Of a stretch of 10,106 nucleotides of DNA, positions 6,564-10,106 are shown piece by piece; the first letter of the stretch is position 1; every line of letters begins with the position of its first letter. Location of the stretch: positions 1 to 10,106 of the forward strand of contig CALATN010000100.1 of the NCBI GenBank assembly GCA_937891895.1, read 5' to 3'. The position numbers and the translations under genes were made by a program. This DNA is from an uncultured Clostridia bacterium (GTDB taxonomy: Bacteria > Bacillota > Clostridia > Oscillospirales > Ruminococcaceae). The notes beneath the pieces were generated by a model that searched no databases, was not told the origin of the DNA, and worked only from the letters and a program-made list of their open reading frames with translations.

Positions 6564-7599
6564 ATTCTTCTGTCGCACTCTCCAACAGCACAATCCTCTT
6601 ATTATCGCAATCAATCTCCGCCTTGACCCCATAAGGAATAACCCCGATAGGCATAGCGTGGCCGAAATTCACATTATAAATAATCGGCAGGTCTACCAGC
6701 TTTTCTTCCTGCGCAACAACCTTCATAATAGCACCCTTGTATTCCTCATAATATTGTTCAGCCTGAGGCTTGCCAACAATAATTCCGTTCAGCACCTTCA
6801 GAATTCCCTGTGCCGCAAGAGTACGCAAAGTACGCTTCACAAAATCAGGGGAGGGACGTTCCTCGCTTGTTTCAAAGAAAAGTATTGCACCTTTCCATTG
6901 CTCAACAGAAGGAAAAATCTCCGTGCCGAAAACCTCAGGAAATACATCAATGCAACCGCCCAACAGATGCCCCACAGCCTTGCCCGTGCCCTGCAAAACC
7001 TCATAACCGTGAACATCAGGCTTCAAGTGTTTCTGAATATTTTGGTTTTCTTCGCACCACGGAACAAAATCATCAGTCCATTCGGGAGAAGACTTGATTT
7101 CGTAACCCTCCGTATCATCGAAAAGTACAGCCTTTACAGCTTCAACCGTGTAATCAAACATCTTCACATATTCACCGAATTCGCACATTACGCTCGGCCC
7201 GTAAAAAGAACCCAGCCCAGCCTTGTACATCATAAAATGATTTACGGTAGTGTCGGAATAACCCATAAAAATCTTCGGATTGTTCCTAATCACATCATAG
7301 TCAATGAACGGCAGCAGCCTTATCGTGTCATCACCGCCAATTGCACAGAAAATTGCCGAAATAGTTTCGTCCCGAAAAGCGTCCATAAGGTCTTTCGCAC
7401 GCAATTCAGGGTGTTCGTCAACAAAATAAGTCCCTTTAAGCGCATTAGGCATAGCAACAACCTGCAACCCGAAATCACGTTCAAGACGTTCCTTTGCAAT
7501 GTGAAATTTATGTATAAGCGCCTCATCGCCAAGCCCGCCCCATGACAAGCTGACAACAGCAATCTTATCGCCCTTTTTGAGCCTTTTAGGTTTAATCAT
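6562..7599 (-). CDS. S66-family LD-carboxypeptidase (LdcA/MccF type)
   Basis: The 345-residue product has the S66 serine peptidase plan. An N-terminal KKGDKIAVVSLS strand and an AIGGDDTIRLLP segment are followed by GYSDTT with nucleophile Ser115. The triad is completed by Glu243 in LFFETSEE and His314 in NFGHAMP. Family members cut L,D-peptide bonds in murein tetrapeptides during wall recycling, or cleave peptide-nucleotide antibiotics such as microcin C (MccF); the sequence does not separate these roles. No signal peptide is present, so it acts in the cytoplasm. The ATG at 7597-7599 is chosen because AAGGAGG lies six bases before it; a TTG two codons earlier touches that site. It lies 29 bases after the 179-residue gene and is probably co-transcribed with it. 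Its first 14 codons and ribosome site recur at 8196-8249. Confidence 0.9.
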   Translation of the reverse strand: MIKPKRLKKGDKIAVVSLSWGGLGDEALIHKFHIAKERLERDFGLQVVAMPNALKGTYFVDEHPELRAKDLMDAFRDETISAIFCAIGGDDTIRLLPFIDYDVIRNNPKIFMGYSDTTVNHFMMYKAGLGSFYGPSVMCEFGEYVKMFDYTVEAVKAVLFDDTEGYEIKSSPEWTDDFVPWCEENQNIQKHLKPDVHGYEVLQGTGKAVGHLLGGCIDVFPEVFGTEIFPSVEQWKGAILFFETSEERPSPDFVKRTLRTLAAQGILKVLNGIIVGKPQAEQYYEEYKGAIMKVVAQEEKLVDLPIIYNVNFGHAMPIGVIPYGVKAEIDCDNKRIVLLESATEE

Positions 7600-7611
7600 A
7601 GCCAACCTCCT
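7558..7611. repeat. 54-base direct repeat, copy A (start of the carboxypeptidase gene)
   Basis: This copy holds the ribosome site and first 14 codons of the intact carboxypeptidase. It matches copy B (8196-8249) at 53 of 54 positions; the one difference is C7582 against T8220. Weaker similarity (about 15 of 22 with a one-base shift) continues right to about 7633 and includes an AGTTTA block that mirrors the candidate -10 box of copy B. Confidence 0.9.
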
Positions 7612-7628
7612 TGTAAGTTTATTTCAGT

Positions 7629-8168
7629 TTAACTGGTAAGGCAAGATACTACGTCATATGCATATTCTTTTTCGTTACTTTCGTAAACAATATTTATATA
7701 TATTTTTCTATTATCATTATTTAAAGTATTAATTATTTTATACTTTAATCCATAATTGGTTATACCTATAAATTCATAAGATAAATCACGGTTTGTATAA
7801 CCATATTTTTCTGCATTCGGAGTACTTCCTGGAATATTTCCATAATTCCATTCGATAAATTCAGTGTCTGGTCCACCTATTCCATATGTATAGTCATTTA
7901 GTTCTGCAACAGCATTTACAACATATTCACCACCGCCATCGCCTTCAAGATAACCAGCATCACAATAAATATATAACTCATCATTTTGTTTGTATGGTGT
8001 TGTTTCTATTAGAATATTTATCATTTTTAATGGAGCTATTTCAGTATCATCTTCAAGCCAAATTTTATTATATTCTTTTTCTTCCTCATATTGAAATGGT
8101 ATTGGTGATCCATTTAATAAAATTTGCACATTACCGAAAGGAAGTATAAGCTTTTCTGTTTTTATCAT
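7629..8168 (-). CDS. Unrecognised 179-residue protein inserted between two copies of the carboxypeptidase start
   Basis: No family is recognised. The protein is acidic and rich in Asn, Tyr, Ile and Glu. It lacks a signal peptide, membrane segment or Cys pairs, and has a glycine-rich stretch YLEGDGGGEY and a GIGGPDTEFIEWNYG segment. Alternating hydrophobic residues suggest a beta-rich soluble fold. AAGGAGAG stands about nine bases before ATG 8166-8168, a good ribosome site, so it is likely expressed. Its start codon directly follows the TAA of the mini-ORF upstream (TAA ATG), allowing coupled translation. Its stop codon falls in a block that mirrors the candidate -10 box of the outer copy. It is distinctly more AT-rich than the carboxypeptidase and the acetyltransferase on either side, which fits recent acquisition. 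An immunity-like or stress role is possible but unsupported. Confidence 0.75.
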   Translation of the reverse strand: MIKTEKLILPFGNVQILLNGSPIPFQYEEEKEYNKIWLEDDTEIAPLKMINILIETTPYKQNDELYIYCDAGYLEGDGGGEYVVNAVAELNDYTYGIGGPDTEFIEWNYGNIPGSTPNAEKYGYTNRDLSYEFIGITNYGLKYKIINTLNNDNRKIYINIVYESNEKEYAYDVVSCLTS

Positions 8169-8237
8169 TTAATATCTCTCCTTAAAAAAGATGGTAGCAA
8201 TCTTATCGCCCTTTTTGAGTCTTTTAGGTTTAATCAT
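8169..8237 (-). CDS. Truncated duplicate of the carboxypeptidase start, now a 22-codon mini-ORF
   Basis: Reading from ATG 8235-8237 gives MIKPKRLKKGDKIA, identical to the carboxypeptidase N-terminus, then eight unrelated residues (TIFFKERY) and TAA at 8171-8169. It keeps the full AGGAGG ribosome site, so ribosomes should load here. Its stop touches the ATG of the 179-residue gene, whose own ribosome site lies inside the mini-ORF. It could act as a translational leader or be plain debris of the insertion. Confidence 0.5.
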   Translation of the reverse strand: MIKPKRLKKGDKIATIFFKERY

Positions 8238-8249
8238 AGCCAACCTCCT
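8196..8249. repeat. 54-base direct repeat, copy B (outer copy)
   Basis: Same orientation as copy A and 638 bases from it, with 53/54 identity. It contains the ribosome site and 14 codons of the carboxypeptidase, but the coding match ends at 8196 and a different sequence follows. Confidence 0.9.
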
Positions 8250-8264
8250 GTGTGAATTTTCTAT

Positions 8265-8293
8265 AGTTTACCATAAAATAAATCTGTTTGCAA
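8265..8293 (-). promoter_or_regulatory. Candidate promoter of the mini-ORF / 179-residue gene / carboxypeptidase transcript
   Basis: On the minus strand TTGCAA (8293-8288), a 17-base spacer and TAAACT (8270-8265) give a mediocre sigma-A match, four of six in each box, about 28 bases before the mini-ORF start. No better promoter is visible in this gap, and none lies between the 179-residue gene and the carboxypeptidase. Confidence 0.35.
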
Positions 8294-8299
8294 GACATA

Positions 8300-8328
8300 T
8301 TGTCATGAAAAAAATAATGTGCTATAAT
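8300..8328 (+). promoter_or_regulatory. Sigma-A promoter of the acetyltransferase operon
   Basis: TTGTCA (8300-8305), a 17-base spacer and TATAAT (8323-8328). The leader to ATG 8359 is short, about 25 bases, and holds an AGGAGG site. Confidence 0.82.
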
Positions 8329-8358
8329 AATCTTAATATTGAAACAGGAGGTTATCAT

Positions 8359-8961
8359 ATGACCGAAAAACAAAAGCGTGACCAAGGCTTTCTCTACAAC
8401 GCAAATTACGACGAGGAAATCCTTGCAGATATAAACAAGTGCAACGACCTTTGCCACGAATTCAATCAGATTAAACCCTCAGACCGTGAAGCACAAACCA
8501 AAATATTGAAGCAGATATTTCACAAAATGGGCGAGAGTGTCTACGTCAACACTCCATTCTGGTGCGACTATGGCTACAATACAACCGTCGGCGATTATTT
8601 CTTTGCAAACCACAACTGTCAAATCCTCGATGGCGGCAAAGTAACATTCGGCGACCACGTCTTCATCGCACCAAACTGCACCTTCACCACAGCCGAACAC
8701 GCACTCGATGTTGAACAGCGTAACGAAGGACTTGAAGTTGCACTTCCAATAACAGTTGGCAACAACGTGTGGATAGGCGCAGGAACAATCGTCCTCGGCG
8801 GCGTTACAATAGGGGATAATACCGTAATCGGCGCAGGAAGCGTAGTAACAAAGGACATTCCCTCAAACGTTATCGCAGTCGGAGTACCGTGCCGTGTTAT
8901 GCGTGAAATAACCGAAGCCGACAAGGACAGATATCCGCATTATAAAGGAGAAAATATATGA
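8359..8961 (+). CDS. maa: Maltose/galactoside-type O-acetyltransferase (left-handed beta-helix)
   Basis: The 200-residue product belongs to the hexapeptide-repeat acetyltransferases of the Maa/LacA/NodL group, which move acetyl from acetyl-CoA to a sugar hydroxyl. It has the N-terminal helical cap (MTEKQKRDQGFLYNANYDEE), then imperfect [LIV]-G-x4 turns. TAEHALD holds the catalytic His114, and ITVGNNVWIGAGTIVLGGVTIGDNTVIGAGSVVTKDIP forms the regular beta-helix coils (131-168). It ends with the usual VGVPCRVMREI cap. Length matches the family. ATG 8359 is chosen because AGGAGG (8346-8351) stands seven bases upstream; longer in-frame starts would run through the promoter. The acceptor sugar is unknown. 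The stop overlaps the next gene by ATGA, so the two are translationally coupled. Confidence 0.92.
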   Translation: MTEKQKRDQGFLYNANYDEEILADINKCNDLCHEFNQIKPSDREAQTKILKQIFHKMGESVYVNTPFWCDYGYNTTVGDYFFANHNCQILDGGKVTFGDHVFIAPNCTFTTAEHALDVEQRNEGLEVALPITVGNNVWIGAGTIVLGGVTIGDNTVIGAGSVVTKDIPSNVIAVGVPCRVMREITEADKDRYPHYKGENI

Positions 8962-9326
8962 GATATACGTGGCTTGACGAATATTTAATGAAAAAATCAG
9001 GTGTAACAAAAAATACCGAAAACTGGAATTGGGTTCGATATATGATAGGCGGCAAAATGTTTGTCGCAGTGTGTCTTGATGAGAATGACAAACCCTACTA
9101 CATAACCCTTAAGCTTGAACCGCTTGAAGGTGAGTTCCTCAGAAATCAATATGAAGATATTGTCCCAGGTTATTATATGAATAAAGTTCATTGGAATTCT
9201 ATCAAACCTGACGGCGAAGTGCCTGATGAGTTGTTAAAGGAGTTAGTAGATAAATCCTACAATCTTATTCTTAAAGGCTTCAGTAAAAAAAGACAGCAGG
9301 AGATATTAAACCAAGCAAATAATTAA
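8958..9326 (+). CDS. MmcQ/YjbR-family protein
   Basis: The 122-residue protein matches the small MmcQ/YjbR (CyaY-like fold) family. It begins with the WLDEYLMKKSGV helix, then WVRYMIGGKMFVAVCLDEN...YYITLKLEP strands. The conserved PGYYMNKVHWNSI (70-82) follows, then a C-terminal DELLKELVDKSYNLILKGF helix. Members have a double-wing DNA-binding-like fold, but their cellular job is not settled. The ATG overlaps the acetyltransferase stop (ATGA), with AAAGGAG about eight bases upstream, so the two genes form an operon. Length is normal for the family and nothing looks truncated. Confidence 0.85.
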   Translation: MRYTWLDEYLMKKSGVTKNTENWNWVRYMIGGKMFVAVCLDENDKPYYITLKLEPLEGEFLRNQYEDIVPGYYMNKVHWNSIKPDGEVPDELLKELVDKSYNLILKGFSKKRQQEILNQANN

Positions 9327-9360
9327 AGAAACATATACTCGGATATTTAAAAATATACAA

Positions 9361-9392
9361 AACAACCGTCACCTGTAAAGATGACGGTTGTT
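9361..9392. terminator. Two-way terminator between the acetyltransferase operon and bcp
   Basis: AACAACCGTCA (9361-9371) pairs over 11 bases with TGACGGTTGTT (9382-9392) around a 10-base loop. TTCTTAT follows on the plus strand, and TTTTGTATATTTTT on the minus strand, so it can serve both convergent units. Confidence 0.88.
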
Positions 9393-9403
9393 CTTATCTA
9401 AAT

Positions 9404-9856
9404 TCAAATCTCAGCAAGTATCTCAGCCGCATTGGTGTCAGGCTTGACCTTAGGCATAACCTTTTCAATGTTTCCGTTTTCGTCAATAATGAAAGTCGTG
9501 CGCACCACACCCATACTAACCTTGCCGTAAAGCTTCTTTTCCTGCCATACACCGTAAGCCTGTATCGCAATCAACTCAGGGTCAGACAAAAGCACGAAAT
9601 CAAGACCGTGCTTCTCGGAGAATTTAGCGTGGGAAGCAACGCTGTCCTTGCTTATTCCGATAACCTCAACATTCTTTTTCTTGAACTCACCGTAAAGTCC
9701 AGCAAACGCACACGCCTGACGTGTACAGCCGGGTGTGTTGTCCTTCGGATAGAAATACAGAACAACCTTCTTACCCAAGAAGTCGGACAGGGAAACGGAA
9801 TTTCCGTCCTTGTCAAAAAGAGTAAAGTCAGGTGCCTTTGCGCCAATTTCAAGCAT
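9404..9856 (-). CDS. bcp: Thioredoxin-dependent peroxiredoxin, BCP/PrxQ type
   Basis: The 150-residue protein is a complete BCP-type peroxiredoxin that reduces hydrogen and organic peroxides with electrons from thioredoxin. The N-terminus GAKAPDFTLFDKDGNSVSLS is typical. YFYPKDNTPGCTRQAC carries the peroxidatic Cys44 and, five residues on, Cys49, the CxxxxC pairing of atypical 2-Cys PrxQ enzymes. Thr41 and the downstream RTTFIIDENG complete the active-site frame. It lacks a signal peptide and is cytosolic, as expected for oxygen-defence in an anaerobe. GGGAG lies about eight bases before the ATG. It is monocistronic and ends at the shared terminator. Confidence 0.95.
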   Translation of the reverse strand: MLEIGAKAPDFTLFDKDGNSVSLSDFLGKKVVLYFYPKDNTPGCTRQACAFAGLYGEFKKKNVEVIGISKDSVASHAKFSEKHGLDFVLLSDPELIAIQAYGVWQEKKLYGKVSMGVVRTTFIIDENGNIEKVMPKVKPDTNAAEILAEI

Positions 9857-9901
9857 GGTGATTTCTCCCTTATTATTGATTAGTATAGTGTTCTTTCTGT
9901 A

Positions 9902-9929
9902 TCTATATTGTCATGTTTTGCAAACACAA
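9902..9929 (-). promoter_or_regulatory. Candidate promoter of bcp
   Basis: On the minus strand TTGTGT (9929-9924), a 16-base spacer and TATAGA (9907-9902) lie about 45 bases before the bcp start. The match is moderate. A second weaker -10-like TATACT lies closer to the gene without a suitable -35. No convincing PerR-type operator was found. Confidence 0.3.
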
Positions 9930-9958
9930 CTAAATAGAGATTGCACTTAAAAACGCAT

Positions 9959-10106
9959 TCAAGTATCAATATTCCATATCTTCTTCAATCGTTCAACCGT
10001 ATATTCCCATCTCTGCGCTTTCGGTCTGCAGACTGTATTTTGGTTTCCAAAGAAACCAAGTTCCTTTTCTGCGTTTGCTTCTGAAACTGTCTTGATCCAT
10101 TCAATT
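9959..10106 (-). CDS. Unidentified protein, C-terminal 48 residues (5' end outside window)
   Basis: On the minus strand the frame is open from the right edge to TGA at 9961-9959. It begins EWIKTVSEANAEKELGFFGN, continues with QNTVCRPKAQRWEYTVERLK and ends KKIWNIDT. The composition is that of a real protein: amphipathic helix, FGNQNTV turn, then a basic/aromatic terminal helix with WEYTVERLKKIW. The FGNQN...W...LK..W pattern looks like a conserved C-terminal tail, but I cannot name the family. There is no terminator hairpin between its stop and the bcp promoter, so read-through into bcp is possible. Confidence 0.6.
   Translation of the reverse strand, partial: IEWIKTVSEANAEKELGFFGNQNTVCRPKAQRWEYTVERLKKIWNIDT

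Noticed and set aside
6553..7545. A 330-codon open frame on the plus strand opposite the carboxypeptidase
   Set aside because: It lies antisense to a protein with a complete S66 triad, has no ribosome site, and its residues (many Arg, His, Asn, Leu in random order) look like a shadow.
8191..8358. N-terminal extension of the acetyltransferase from 8191
   Set aside because: It would run through the promoter and the divergent repeat copy B; ATG 8359 has AGGAGG seven bases upstream and matches the family start.
9857..9890. PerR-like operator upstream of bcp (TTATTATTGATTA)
   Set aside because: Too few matches to TTATAATnATTATAA and no clear dyad; the AT-rich base composition explains it.
1..10106. 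CRISPR array, tRNA or rRNA genes, insertion sequences
   Set aside because: No regularly spaced repeats, cloverleaf-like segments or transposase motifs were seen on either strand.

Overview
The window looks like part of a chromosome of a Gram-positive, moderately low-GC gut Clostridia, most likely of the Oscillospiraceae/Ruminococcus type. Supporting signs are strong AAGGAGG-type ribosome sites, sigma-A promoters with 17-base spacers, compact hairpin terminators between genes, and families typical of this group: a CofE-like F420 ligase homologue, a large serine recombinase, an S66 carboxypeptidase, Maa, an MmcQ/YjbR protein and Bcp. The assignment rests on reading the sequence only; no search was run.

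Left part (1-2411). The end of a metallo-beta-lactamase-fold hydrolase enters from the left edge. After a short doubtful ORF comes the 5' third or less of a C69-family dipeptidase. It has a Bacteroidota look, including a TAnnTTTG promoter element, and it is cut off after about 90 recognisable residues. It is either a fragment of foreign DNA or an assembly chimera. Next is a 396-residue CofE-like protein with its own near-consensus promoter, a hairpin-rich leader and a clean terminator.

Middle (2418-6564). An AT-rich alpha/beta hydrolase has its own promoter. It ends at a long two-way terminator shared with a convergent 566-residue large serine recombinase. The recombinase is divergent from a TauE/SafE membrane protein. 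Their promoters lie within about 80 bases of each other, and a 10-base inverted repeat touches both cores. A P-loop kinase-like gene (FlaR/adenylate kinase type) follows TauE at close spacing, and a second two-way terminator closes this unit.

Right part (6562-9392). An S66 LD-carboxypeptidase runs leftward. Its ribosome site and first 14 codons are present twice, as 54-base direct repeats 638 bases apart and 53/54 identical. Between the copies lies an AT-rich gene for an unrecognised 179-residue protein. The outer copy now forms a 22-codon mini-ORF that ends exactly where the 179-residue gene begins. This is the most unusual structure in the window: a one-gene insert that appears to have duplicated or rebuilt the start of its target gene. 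Divergent from it is a two-gene operon, maltose-type O-acetyltransferase and MmcQ/YjbR protein, overlapping by ATGA. That operon ends at a third two-way terminator facing a Bcp peroxiredoxin.

Right edge (9857-10106). After the bcp promoter region, the C-terminal 48 codons of an unidentified leftward gene enter from the edge. No tRNA, rRNA, CRISPR array or insertion sequence was seen.
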